From: an uncultured Atopostipes sp.
Lineage (GTDB): Bacteria > Bacillota > Bacilli > Lactobacillales > Carnobacteriaceae_A
Direction: 5' to 3'
Length of the DNA: 50,849 nucleotides
NCBI GenBank assembly: GCA_910588235.1
Contig: CAJUOQ010000014.1
Location: forward strand, 1 to 50,849
Shown: positions 43,318 through 50,849 of the stretch, piece by piece
Position numbering within the stretch: the first letter of the stretch is position 1
Layout: each line of letters begins with the position of its first letter
Notes under the pieces: model-generated
Database searches by the model: none
What the model saw: the letters and a program-made list of their open reading frames with translations, nothing else
What the model was told of the DNA's origin: nothing
Translations under genes and position numbers: made by a program

Positions 43318-45960
43318 TTATTTATTTCCCAGCCAATTTTTAGCGGCTTCCAAGGCGTCCTCTAGGCCCTCTGGGTTCTTTCCACCCGCTTGTGCCATAT
43401 CTGGGCGACCTCCGCCACCTCCACCAACAAGAGGTGCTATTTCTTTAATTAAATCGCCTGCTTTTAAGCCTGCGCTCACTGCGTCGTCCGTCATTGCAGC
43501 TAACATATTTACTTTGCCCTCCGTTGTTAATGCTAATACTAAAACATCTGACGGTTGTGATTCTTTCCATTTATCCGCCATTTGACGAAGTTGATCCATA
43601 TCTTTTGCATCGACTTTTTCAGCGATTAACGTATAATCTCCTACATTTTGCACATTTTCAAAAATGTCGCCTGCTTGCACATTCGATAATTTCGCATTTA
43701 ATGATTCATTTTCCCGACGGAGTTCTTGTAATTCATTATATAGACTCGTAATTCGTTCGGTGACTCGTTCAATCGTTTGTGCTTTTGTGAGTTGCGCGGT
43801 TTCCGCTAAAATATCTAAGCGGTCTTCTACCCATTTTATGGCGCCTTCACTTGTACGCGCGACGATTCGACGAACACCGGCTCCAATTCCTGATTCGGTC
43901 GTAATTTTAAATAACCCGATATCTGAAGTGTTTTGGACATGCGTCCCTCCACAGAGTTCAATCGAATAATCATCAATAGAAACGACGCGGACAATATCCC
44001 CATATTTTTCACCAAATAAAGCCATTGCGCCCATTTCTCGTGCTTTATCAAGCGAAGTCACGACCGTTTTTATCGGGTGTGCTTCCCAAATTTTTTCGTT
44101 TACGATATTTTCAACTTGTTCCAACTGTTCATTAGTGACTTGTTCTAAATGCGTAAAGTCAAAACGCAAATGATCGGCATCGACCAATGAACCTGCTTGA
44201 TTGACATGTTCACCCACCACATCTTTAAGTGCTTGGTGGAGTAAATGAGTCGCGGTATGGTTTCTTTGAACGAGTAAGCAACGTAAATGATTGACTTCTA
44301 AGCTATATTCATCACCTACTTTTAAAGCTGCAGTGGTTTCGACAACATGTAACGTTTGGCCAGCAGGTGCTTCTTGTGTATCGACCACTCGAGCCACCAG
44401 CTCACCTTTTTGATCGCGAATCACTCCTCGGTCACCTACTTGCCCTCCTTTTTCTGCATAGAAAGGCGTGGTGTCAAAGATTAGTTGTGCTTGTCGTTTA
44501 GCGTCTACTTCTTCAACAAGTTCATCTTCAAAAACAATCGTGTTTAAAGGACTTGTTACACTCATTTCCGTATAGCCGACAAACTCGCTTTCAGCTTCTA
44601 AGTCAGTAAGGACTGCCGATTGGACTTTCATCGATTGATCATTACTACGAGCGGCCCGTGCTCTTTCTCGTTGTTTTTCCATCTCTTCCGCAAAAGCTTC
44701 TAAGTTCGTAGTGAATCCTCGTTCTTCCGCGTACTCTTCGGTTAATTCCACTGGGAAACCATAAGTATCATAAAGTAAAAATGCATCTTTACCTGTGACT
44801 TGCACTTCCCCTTTGGCTGTTAATTCTTCAAAAACTTTCACTAAATGCTCTAAACCTTCTGTTAAAGTTTCATGGAAACGAGCTTCTTCTTGGCGAATAA
44901 CTTGTTCAACAAATTCTTCTTGAGTCACAATGTTGGTATAAAAGTCACCCATTATCTCTCCTACAACAGGTACAAGGTCCGTCAAGAAAGGTTTGCTAAT
45001 TTCCAACTTCCGTCCATGCATAATGGAACGACGAATTAAACGTCGGAGAACATACCCGCGCCCTTCATTAGACGGTAATGCACCATCTGCAATCGCAAAA
45101 GAAACTGCTCGAATATGGTCCGCGATGACTTTAAAACTCTGTTTTAATTCTCCGGCTGTTTCATATTCAATGCCTGAAATTTCTTCAATTTTTTCAATCA
45201 AAGGTATAAATAAGTCGGTTTCAAAGTTTGTGGGTGCTTCTTGAACAACAGAAGCAATTCGTTCTAAGCCCATCCCTGTATCAATATTTTTATTTGGAAG
45301 AGGTTCATACGTTCCGTCTGGTTGGTGATTAAATTGTGAGAACACTAGGTTCCAAATCTCTAACCAACGTTCGTTTTCTCCACCCGGGTAGCTTTCAGGA
45401 TGGTCCGCCGGTAAATCATTCGCTGCCTGCCCGCGGTCATAAAAAATTTCAGTTTGTGGCCCACTAGGACCGACCCCAATATCCCAGAAGTTCTCATCTT
45501 CATCTAAGACATGATCTTTTGCTAGACCGATCTCTTCTTCCCAAACTTGACGAGCTTCTTTGTCATCTGAGTGAACCGTCACATATAGTTTTTCTGGGTC
45601 TAAAGCTAGCCATTTATCTGCGGTTAAGAATTCCCAAGCCCATTCAATAGCTTCCTTTTTGAAATAATCGCCAATGGAAAAGTTCCCTAACATCTCAAAC
45701 ATCGTATGGTGACGCGCTGTCACGCCTACGTTTTCAATATCATTGGTTCGGATACTTTTTTGTGAATTAGCAATCCGTGGATTATCTGGAGTCACTGTGC
45801 CATCAAAATATTTTTTTAAAGTCGCTACGCCTGAATTGATCCACAATAATGTCGGGTCATTGACAGGAACGAGCGATGCACTCGGTTCTATTTGGTGTCC
45901 TTTTTCTTTAAAAAATTCTAAAAACATGGATCGAATTTCAGAACTTGATAATTTTTTCAT
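43318..45960 (-). CDS. alaS: Alanyl-tRNA synthetase
   Basis: AlaRS charges tRNA-Ala, recognising its G3:U70 pair. The 880-residue protein has the class II catalytic core (about 1-250), an anticodon-independent tRNA-binding domain, an editing domain with NHTATHLLHQAL (about 568-579) and CGGTHVQNTSDIG (about 668), then a coiled coil and a C-terminal DHHA1 domain with glycine-rich GGGGGGRPDMAQAGG. GAGGAG precedes the ATG. It is controlled by the T-box upstream. Confidence 0.97.
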   Translation of the reverse strand: MKKLSSSEIRSMFLEFFKEKGHQIEPSASLVPVNDPTLLWINSGVATLKKYFDGTVTPDNPRIANSQKSIRTNDIENVGVTARHHTMFEMLGNFSIGDYFKKEAIEWAWEFLTADKWLALDPEKLYVTVHSDDKEARQVWEEEIGLAKDHVLDEDENFWDIGVGPSGPQTEIFYDRGQAANDLPADHPESYPGGENERWLEIWNLVFSQFNHQPDGTYEPLPNKNIDTGMGLERIASVVQEAPTNFETDLFIPLIEKIEEISGIEYETAGELKQSFKVIADHIRAVSFAIADGALPSNEGRGYVLRRLIRRSIMHGRKLEISKPFLTDLVPVVGEIMGDFYTNIVTQEEFVEQVIRQEEARFHETLTEGLEHLVKVFEELTAKGEVQVTGKDAFLLYDTYGFPVELTEEYAEERGFTTNLEAFAEEMEKQRERARAARSNDQSMKVQSAVLTDLEAESEFVGYTEMSVTSPLNTIVFEDELVEEVDAKRQAQLIFDTTPFYAEKGGQVGDRGVIRDQKGELVARVVDTQEAPAGQTLHVVETTAALKVGDEYSLEVNHLRCLLVQRNHTATHLLHQALKDVVGEHVNQAGSLVDADHLRFDFTHLEQVTNEQLEQVENIVNEKIWEAHPIKTVVTSLDKAREMGAMALFGEKYGDIVRVVSIDDYSIELCGGTHVQNTSDIGLFKITTESGIGAGVRRIVARTSEGAIKWVEDRLDILAETAQLTKAQTIERVTERITSLYNELQELRRENESLNAKLSNVQAGDIFENVQNVGDYTLIAEKVDAKDMDQLRQMADKWKESQPSDVLVLALTTEGKVNMLAAMTDDAVSAGLKAGDLIKEIAPLVGGGGGGRPDMAQAGGKNPEGLEDALEAAKNWLGNK

Positions 45961-46012
45961 AACAATCTCCTCTATCTTTTCTATTTATGTTTATTCAATT
46001 TCACAGGATAAA

Positions 46013-46245
46013 ATAAAAAAATCGAATAATCTCATTGCGACAAGGACGATTTTACGCGGTACCACCCTGATTGCAATGACATTATTCGATCATTCATTAC
46101 CTCTTAAATGTAAGTTAACGCTTTACATGCGGCATGCTTTCGCATACAAATCCATAAGGGAGCATCAATTATTATTTGTTCGCACCTCTCACCGCTCGTG
46201 CGTCGCTGTCAACAAAGGGAATCATTCATCTGTCCTTACTTGAAT
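46013..46245 (-). promoter_or_regulatory. T-box riboswitch of alaS (alanine)
   Basis: The leader on the minus strand has the T-box sequence AGGGTGGTACCGCG (46056-46069). It is followed by a terminator in which ATCGAATAATGTCATTGC pairs with GCAATGAGATTATTCGAT and ends in seven T. Upstream lies a stem I region with GGTGAGAGGTGCGAAC and a likely GCT (Ala) specifier within GATGCTCCC. Uncharged tRNA-Ala would stabilise the antiterminator and switch on alaS. Confidence 0.93.
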
Positions 46246-46274
46246 ACTATAAACTGTTCATTTTAAAAAGTCAA
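46246..46274 (-). promoter_or_regulatory. Promoter of alaS
   Basis: Minus strand TTGACT (46269-46274), 17 bases, TATAGT (46246-46251). It is close to consensus and lies directly before the T-box leader. Confidence 0.85.
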
Positions 46275-46314
46275 CTGCCCAGATCCGAGAGCTGTCCGTT
46301 CTTTTGAAAAATGG

Positions 46315-46561
46315 TGCCCGCGAGTCGATCATTCATTTATCTTCCCGCGGTGAAGCGCCAGCAGGACGATAATCGGTTTTTCTTCCCGCGGTGCTGCTCT
46401 AGCAGGACGATAATTGATTTATCTTCCTGTGGTGAAGCGCCAGCGATACGATAATCCGTTTATCTTCTCGCGGTGCTGCTCCAGCAGGACGATAATTCAT
46501 TTATCTTCCCGTGGTGCTGCGCCAGCGATACGATAATCGGTTTATCTTCCTGCGGTGCTCT
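46315..46561. repeat. Tandem array of 41-bp repeats
   Basis: Five complete units start at 46339, 46380, 46421, 46462 and 46503, exactly 41 bases apart, with partial units at both ends. The common pattern is TCTTCCCGCGGTG, then a variable AGCGCCAGC or CTGCTCCAGCAG block, then ACGATAAT and TTTATC. Each unit carries a GATAA-N5-TTATC dyad or a near form of it. The unit length is not a multiple of three, so it is not a protein repeat. It fills the space between the yitT stop and the alaS promoter. Confidence 0.9.
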
Positions 46562-46573
46562 TTTCTCCCACTT

Positions 46574-47452
46574 TTATTGCGCTTGATTTGAGGAAAAATA
46601 TTTTTCTAAAGAAAAGCCTCTGCCCATGACTTCACTCGCCGAGGTGACTACGATAAAGGCACTCTCATCAATTTGTAAAACCATTTCTTGTAGAGCCGTG
46701 AATTCATTCTCTTGAATAACGGCCATTAACATTTCTTTTTCCTCATTTTGATAACCACCGCGTATCTCTAAACGGGTAACGCCGCGATCGATTTTTTCTA
46801 AAATTTCTTGACGGATATTCTCGGACTCGTTCGAAATAATAAGCACCATTTTTTGAGTACGATTTCCAATTAAGACATAATCGACAAAGCGAGAGACGAC
46901 CACTAAACTAATCATACCGTACATAATTGTTTCAATATCAAAAGTGATAAATCCGAGGGCTAAGACAAAACCATCCGTCAGTGAAACAGCCTCGCCCATG
47001 GTAACCCGCGTATATTTTTCGATAATTTGCGCGAGGGTACTGGTCCCACCGGTCGAGCCTTTGGATTTATAAACAAGACCTACGCCTATCCCAGTGGCAA
47101 CCCCACCAAATAAAGCTGCAAGCATCGGATTCAACGTCCATGCTTCTAGACCGCTCACGAGATCAACAAAGAAAGGAAATAACAAGCTCCCTAAAATGGA
47201 TTTGAAGAACACTTCTTTTCCGAGCAGAACGAAGCTTAAAATTAAAAGCGGAACATTAAACGCATATTGAATATAAGCTGGTTCCCAACCAAACAAGTCA
47301 TTTAATATAATCGTTATCCCCGAAACACCTCCTGAGATAATTTCATTGGGTAATAGAAAGACTTGAAAAGAAAGGGCCAGGATAAAACTCCCTACCACAA
47401 TATACATCATATCTTTCCAACTTAACGAATACTCTTTAATGACTTTGTTCAT
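46574..47452 (-). CDS. YitT family membrane protein (DUF161/DUF2179)
   Basis: A polytopic membrane protein of unknown transport or sensing role. The 292-residue protein has five or six membrane helices in the first 200 residues, including NEIISGGVSGITIILND and YKSKGSTGGTSTLAQII, followed by a soluble DUF2179 domain with GVTRLEIRGGYQNEEKEMLM. The ATG at 47452 is used; a GTG four codons upstream abuts the RBS AGAGGA and is less likely. Its 3' end lies next to the 41-bp repeat array, and no ordinary terminator was seen for it. Confidence 0.87.
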   Translation of the reverse strand: MNKVIKEYSLSWKDMMYIVVGSFILALSFQVFLLPNEIISGGVSGITIILNDLFGWEPAYIQYAFNVPLLILSFVLLGKEVFFKSILGSLLFPFFVDLVSGLEAWTLNPMLAALFGGVATGIGVGLVYKSKGSTGGTSTLAQIIEKYTRVTMGEAVSLTDGFVLALGFITFDIETIMYGMISLVVVSRFVDYVLIGNRTQKMVLIISNESENIRQEILEKIDRGVTRLEIRGGYQNEEKEMLMAVIQENEFTALQEMVLQIDESAFIVVTSASEVMGRGFSLEKYFSSNQAQ

Positions 47453-47566
47453 CGTCCATTCCACATCCTCTTTTAATGATTATTGGTATTAGTATAGCTA
47501 ATTCCATCCCATTGCACAATTATTCTTGGGCCTGTTTTTTAAAGTCGCAACCAGCAAGCGCATTAT

Positions 47567-47598
47567 AAAAATACCCTTCCAAAATCAATGAAAGGATG
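47567..47598 (-). terminator. Terminator of the metal ATPase gene
   Basis: On the minus strand ATCCTTTC pairs with GGAAGGGT (two wobbles), followed by ATTTTTAT. Confidence 0.65.
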
Positions 47599-47630
47599 TT
47601 TTATAACAGATGGAGTCCTCTTAAAAAATT

Positions 47631-49568
47631 CTAATTCGATTGTAGTAAACGAAGGCCATTTAAGATCACAATAAATGTACTACCTTCGTGGACAAGCACA
47701 CTGAGCGTCATATCTGTTAGTCCTAAAGCACTAACAACGACTAAGAAAGCCGCTACCCCTACAGCAAAAAAGATGTTTTGGCGAATCACGCGTTGCATTT
47801 TAGAAGCTGTTTGGTGGAGCTCAACGAGCTTCGATAAATGATTTTGCATCAACACTAAATCAGAAACCTCAACCGCCACATCGGTTCCCTTACCCATCGC
47901 AATCCCTACATTCGCATTTACCAATGCAGGCGCATCGTTCACTCCATCGCCAACCATCGCTGTTACGCCATATTTTTCTTTTTGTTGCTGGATAATATCG
48001 GCTTTATCTTCCGGCATCACATTCGCTATGACTTCATCGAGGCCTAATTGTTCAGCAACTGCTTGACCTGTTCGCTCCGCATCCCCTGTGATTAAGGTCG
48101 TATGCACGCCCTCTTTTTTAAAATAATCAATGGTGGCTTGAGCTTGTTGGTGAGGAATATCCATCAGAGCAATGACACCAACAACTTGCTCTTCTTCTGC
48201 TACATAAACGACGGTCTTTCCTTCGGCCGACCATTTATTTTTTAGTTCTCCATATTGCTTCGGAATCTTTTCAAAAGCCGTTGGTTTGCCTATGCGGTAA
48301 TCTTTATTGTTATAAGTCCCTGTCACACCAATACCGATGTGATTATTGACTTCTAACGCCAAAACATTCTTCGCTTTAAACTTTCTTAAAATCGCATCCG
48401 CTAAGGGGTGATTCGCTTCTTTTTCAAGCGCAACAATAATATCGATTAAATCGTCTTCAGCTACCGTTTCCGCAAAGAAATAATCGGTCACTTCAGGTTT
48501 TCCATAAGTTAACGTCCCCGTCTTATCAAAAGCGATCGCATCCATTTCAGCGAATGCTGCGAGGTAAGTACTCCCTTTTGAAAGCACTCCTTTTTTCGCT
48601 AACTTTGAAGTAGCTGATAGAGTGACAGACACGGTCGCTGCTGCCAAGGCGCAAGGTGATGCAGCCACTAAAATAACTAAGCCACGATAAATACTCTCGG
48701 CATACGTCCAATGAGAAACCAGCGGGGTAACCAACATAAAGAGCGCGATCGCTACTAAGACAAAGGTGACATATTTAGGCTCAAATTTTTGAATCATACT
48801 TGCTGCTTGCGTTTGATTCTCTTGGTTTTGATTGACTAACTGTAAAATTTTAGCAAAAACCGTCTCATTACTTTCTTTCGTTACTTCCATCGTAAATGTT
48901 CCCGAACCATTGATCGTGCTTCCAAAAACGACATCGTCTTTTGTTTTCTCTTGGGGGATACTTTCACCGTTAATGGATGATTCATCAATCGTTGTGGACC
49001 CCGCTAAAATCACGCCATCAATCGGCACTTGATCGCCATTTAATACTTTCAGCTGGTCGCCTATTTTTAATTGCTCGACCGCGACCGATTTCGTCCGCCC
49101 ATCAGGTAGAAGTAAGCGGGCATTTGTCGGATTCATTTCCAACAACTGACTGATTTCTCTTTTACTTTTTCCTTCTGCGTAATGTTCTAAAAAGTGAGCA
49201 CCGGCAAAGATAAGAATCAAAAGCGCTCCTTCTCCATAACTTCCGATCAGCATAGCGCCCAATGCCGCTAATCCCATCAATACATGCGAATTAGGAGTGA
49301 AGTGCTTATTTTTTCGCGTATTTTCGATCGTCTCGCCTAATCCTTCGAGGAACACTACGTGGTAGCCAGCCGTTAAAACCGTCAATGAAAAGAATATATT
49401 TTTTAATGTTCCATATTCTTCACTCAAAAAGAAAGCAACGATCGCTAAAATAAGACCGATAAAATATAAAATAACCGGTAATTTTCCGTGTTCATGTTCA
49501 TGATCATGTTCATGGCCGTGTTTGTGCGTGCTTGTGTCTGCAATTTGAGTTTCTTCTACATTCTTCAT
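47631..49568 (-). CDS. P1B-4-type heavy-metal ATPase (Fe/Co/Zn efflux, PfeT-like)
   Basis: A membrane pump that exports a transition metal with ATP. The 645-residue protein has a His-rich N-terminal tail (HKHGHEHDHEHEHGK, about 15-29) instead of a ferredoxin-like metal domain. It also has the TM4 motif SPC (about 303), the phosphorylation site DKTGTL (about 348), GDGVNDAPAL (about 539) and HEGSTFIVILNG in the last helices. SPC with HEGST fits the P1B-4 subgroup, whose characterised members export Fe or Co (Bacillus PfeT). The substrate remains inferred. An ideal promoter and a 24-bp palindrome precede it. Confidence 0.88.
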   Translation of the reverse strand: MKNVEETQIADTSTHKHGHEHDHEHEHGKLPVILYFIGLILAIVAFFLSEEYGTLKNIFFSLTVLTAGYHVVFLEGLGETIENTRKNKHFTPNSHVLMGLAALGAMLIGSYGEGALLILIFAGAHFLEHYAEGKSKREISQLLEMNPTNARLLLPDGRTKSVAVEQLKIGDQLKVLNGDQVPIDGVILAGSTTIDESSINGESIPQEKTKDDVVFGSTINGSGTFTMEVTKESNETVFAKILQLVNQNQENQTQAASMIQKFEPKYVTFVLVAIALFMLVTPLVSHWTYAESIYRGLVILVAASPCALAAATVSVTLSATSKLAKKGVLSKGSTYLAAFAEMDAIAFDKTGTLTYGKPEVTDYFFAETVAEDDLIDIIVALEKEANHPLADAILRKFKAKNVLALEVNNHIGIGVTGTYNNKDYRIGKPTAFEKIPKQYGELKNKWSAEGKTVVYVAEEEQVVGVIALMDIPHQQAQATIDYFKKEGVHTTLITGDAERTGQAVAEQLGLDEVIANVMPEDKADIIQQQKEKYGVTAMVGDGVNDAPALVNANVGIAMGKGTDVAVEVSDLVLMQNHLSKLVELHQTASKMQRVIRQNIFFAVGVAAFLVVVSALGLTDMTLSVLVHEGSTFIVILNGLRLLQSN

Positions 49569-49638
49569 TTGTCCGATCCACTCCTAAAGTTTGAGATTTG
49601 TTTCCTCTTCTATTTTTAAATCGTAATCATTTCGTTTT

Positions 49639-49662
49639 ACATATGAATCACCATTCATATGT
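49639..49662. promoter_or_regulatory. Palindromic operator of the metal ATPase
   Basis: Arms ACATATGAAT and ATTCATATGT are perfect and separated by four bases. The core ATATGAA-N6-TTCATAT resembles ArsR/SmtB-type metal-sensor operators (CzrA). It lies immediately downstream of the promoter, where a repressor would block transcription. No ArsR gene is in the window. Confidence 0.75.
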
Positions 49663-49671
49663 GTTATTTAC

Positions 49672-49699
49672 ATTATACTTGTTTTTGTTTCTTTGTCAA
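49672..49699 (-). promoter_or_regulatory. Consensus promoter of the metal ATPase
   Basis: Minus strand TTGACA (49694-49699), 16 bases, TATAAT (49672-49677). Both hexamers are perfect, so the gene is expected to be strong unless repressed. Confidence 0.85.
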
Positions 49700-49850
49700 C
49701 ATTTGACCACCCAATGACGAAAAGTTTTCATGACAGATTTTTTAGTTCGTTCATTTTCTTTTGTTGTTAAACTTTAAATTATTCCAAAAACTCTTTTTAA
49801 AATCTGCCTTGATAGTCTATAATAAAAGTATTGGATAGGAGGTACTATAT

Positions 49851-50756
49851 TTGGATCAATTTTTACATATTATTATTAACCAGCAATCAAGAAATAGTGA
49901 TGATACCTTTAAAAAATTACTATTAGAATTGCCCAACTATACCAACAACTATAAGATTCATATTACTGATAACATCTTCCAATTGGAGCAGTTAATTAAA
50001 GATTTAAAAGAAACCATCACTGCGGAGCAATTAGTTGTAACGGTTGGTGGCGACGGCAGTTTAAATCAAACCGTGACCTTTCTTGAAAAATATGGTTTAA
50101 AAAATGACATCGGCTATATCCCTGCCGGTTCCGGAAATGATTTTGCGCGTGCCCATGGTATCCCAGTAAAAACAGAAAAAGCCATCGCACATTTATTTCA
50201 CGTCAAAGAAGCCACTGAGCTTTCAATCCTACAAGCAACCCAAGGCGATCATGAACATTACGCGGTCAATAGTTTAGGCATTGGACTGGATGGTTTAGTA
50301 AATGAAGTGGTCAACGCCAAAGATGGCAAAAAATCATTAGGCCCTACTTCTTATATTGCAGGGGTCTTCTCAGCTTTTGTCAAACAAAAAAAGTTTGCGA
50401 TCACTATCAAAGTCGACCAAGGGGTTTACACCTTTGACGACGTGCAAATGGCCTTAATCGCCAATAATTCTTATTTCGGAGGCGGGATTAAGATCGCTCC
50501 GGAGGCGGATGATCGAGATGACTTTTTAGATGTCATCATCGCTAATGATGTATCGACCAGCAACTTATTAAATATTTTTCCAAGAGTTTTAATCAATCAA
50601 TCGCACTTATTGCATCCTAAACTTCATTTTTTTAAAACAAAACAAGTTGCTATCTTTACAGAATCTGAACAAACAGCGCAAAAAGACGGCGAAGTCTTTA
50701 AACAAAAAGGTTTTGCTTATACTTTTTCAACAAAGAAAAGATCTTTTTGGATATAA
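49851..50756 (+). CDS. Diacylglycerol/lipid kinase family protein
   Basis: A soluble lipid kinase of the DagK/YegS type that probably phosphorylates diacylglycerol or a related lipid. The 301-residue protein has the nucleotide-binding VTVGGDGSLNQ (about 63-73), PAGSGNDFAR (about 95-104), and a C-terminal beta domain with FGGGIKIAPEADDRDDFLDV. The start is TTG, with AGGAGG eight bases upstream. It is monocistronic. Confidence 0.9.
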   Translation: MDQFLHIIINQQSRNSDDTFKKLLLELPNYTNNYKIHITDNIFQLEQLIKDLKETITAEQLVVTVGGDGSLNQTVTFLEKYGLKNDIGYIPAGSGNDFARAHGIPVKTEKAIAHLFHVKEATELSILQATQGDHEHYAVNSLGIGLDGLVNEVVNAKDGKKSLGPTSYIAGVFSAFVKQKKFAITIKVDQGVYTFDDVQMALIANNSYFGGGIKIAPEADDRDDFLDVIIANDVSTSNLLNIFPRVLINQSHLLHPKLHFFKTKQVAIFTESEQTAQKDGEVFKQKGFAYTFSTKKRSFWI

Positions 50757-50757
50757 A

Positions 50758-50799
50758 ATAAAAGGTGTGGCTGAAGAAAATCTTCAGTCACACCTTTTT
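50758..50799 (+). terminator. Terminator of the lipid kinase gene
   Basis: AAAAGGTGTG and CTGAAGA pair with TCTTCAG and CACACCTTTT, ending in T. The group II intron begins directly after its T-run. Confidence 0.92.
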
Positions 50800-50849
50800 G
50801 TGCGCCTGGCATGTTATGTAACTTAGTGGTGAAAGTCCACGACAGACTT
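50800..50849 (+). mobile_element. 5' end of a group II (IIC-like) intron, cut by the window edge
   Basis: The sequence starts GTGCGCCTGGCATG and continues with TTAGTGGTGAAAGTCCAC, the typical opening of bacterial group II introns. It resembles the Oceanobacillus group IIC intron start (GUGUGCCCGGCAUG and GGUGAGAGUCCC). The intron begins directly after the T-run of a terminator hairpin, the preferred site of class IIC introns. The maturase gene would lie beyond the window. Confidence 0.8.

Noticed and set aside
45743..46243. Plus-strand frame of 166 codons
   Set aside because: It runs antisense through the alaS 5' end and the T-box leader, whose RNA structure explains the sequence.
46315..46561. 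CRISPR array
   Set aside because: The whole 41-bp unit repeats, with no unique spacers between conserved repeats, and no cas genes are near.

Overview
This window looks like chromosomal DNA from a low-GC Gram-positive bacterium. It is most likely a member of the Lactobacillales close to the Carnobacteriaceae or Aerococcaceae, although that placement is inferred from gene content and protein style, not from a search. The evidence is the AT-rich sequence, strong AGGAGG ribosome binding sites, several TTG and GTG starts, RNase J, LiaFSR, IreB, a T-box in front of alaS, an LPXTG surface protein and complete comEA-comEB-comEC genes. Most of the window is core housekeeping DNA, and most genes lie on the minus strand. 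No prophage, CRISPR array or intact insertion sequence is visible.

Layout: 169-5312 holds pnp, rpsO, uvrB and rpsT, each behind its own terminator. 5456-10107 holds holA and the competence DNA-uptake genes comEC, comEB and comEA. 10266-12836 is the sepM/ylbL-coaD-rsmD-ylbG cluster. It is followed by typA, an inositol-monophosphatase-family gene and the pyruvate dehydrogenase operon pdhABCD (16029-20956). A divergent control region separates pdhA from def. From 21427 to 34612 there are mostly single genes: def, tpx, an esterase, a purine permease, a lipoprotein, a thioesterase, an orphan FAD/NAD(P)-binding protein, an isochorismatase-like hydrolase, an XRE regulator with a divergent coiled-coil protein, an M20 amidohydrolase, tRNA-Ala(GGC), a HAD phosphatase with a DeoR regulator, and an LPXTG protein. 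35038-46250 returns to core genes: rnjA, liaFSR, greA, udk, mltG, the ireB-ruvX-DUF1292 operon and alaS with its T-box. The right end carries a 41-bp tandem repeat array, a YitT-family protein, a P1B-4-type metal ATPase with a palindromic operator, and a lipid kinase. The last 50 bases look like the 5' end of a group IIC intron placed exactly after the lipid kinase terminator.

How the genes work together: pnp and rnjA encode two main RNA-decay enzymes, and pnp has a long leader hairpin of the type cut by RNase III in other bacteria. The pdh operon links glycolysis to acetyl-CoA. It has a cre-like site over its apparent -10, several TTGTGA half-sites, and a strong hairpin between pdhB and pdhC. 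liaFSR and ireB belong to cell-envelope stress control, and mltG to septal and peripheral wall synthesis. The least explained items are the 41-bp repeat array (46315-46561), the XRE/coiled-coil pair with four AAATAGATA-like boxes, the palindrome-controlled FAD protein with an unexplained structured segment upstream, a single-cysteine Tpx, and a small hydrophobic ORF beside tRNA-Ala.
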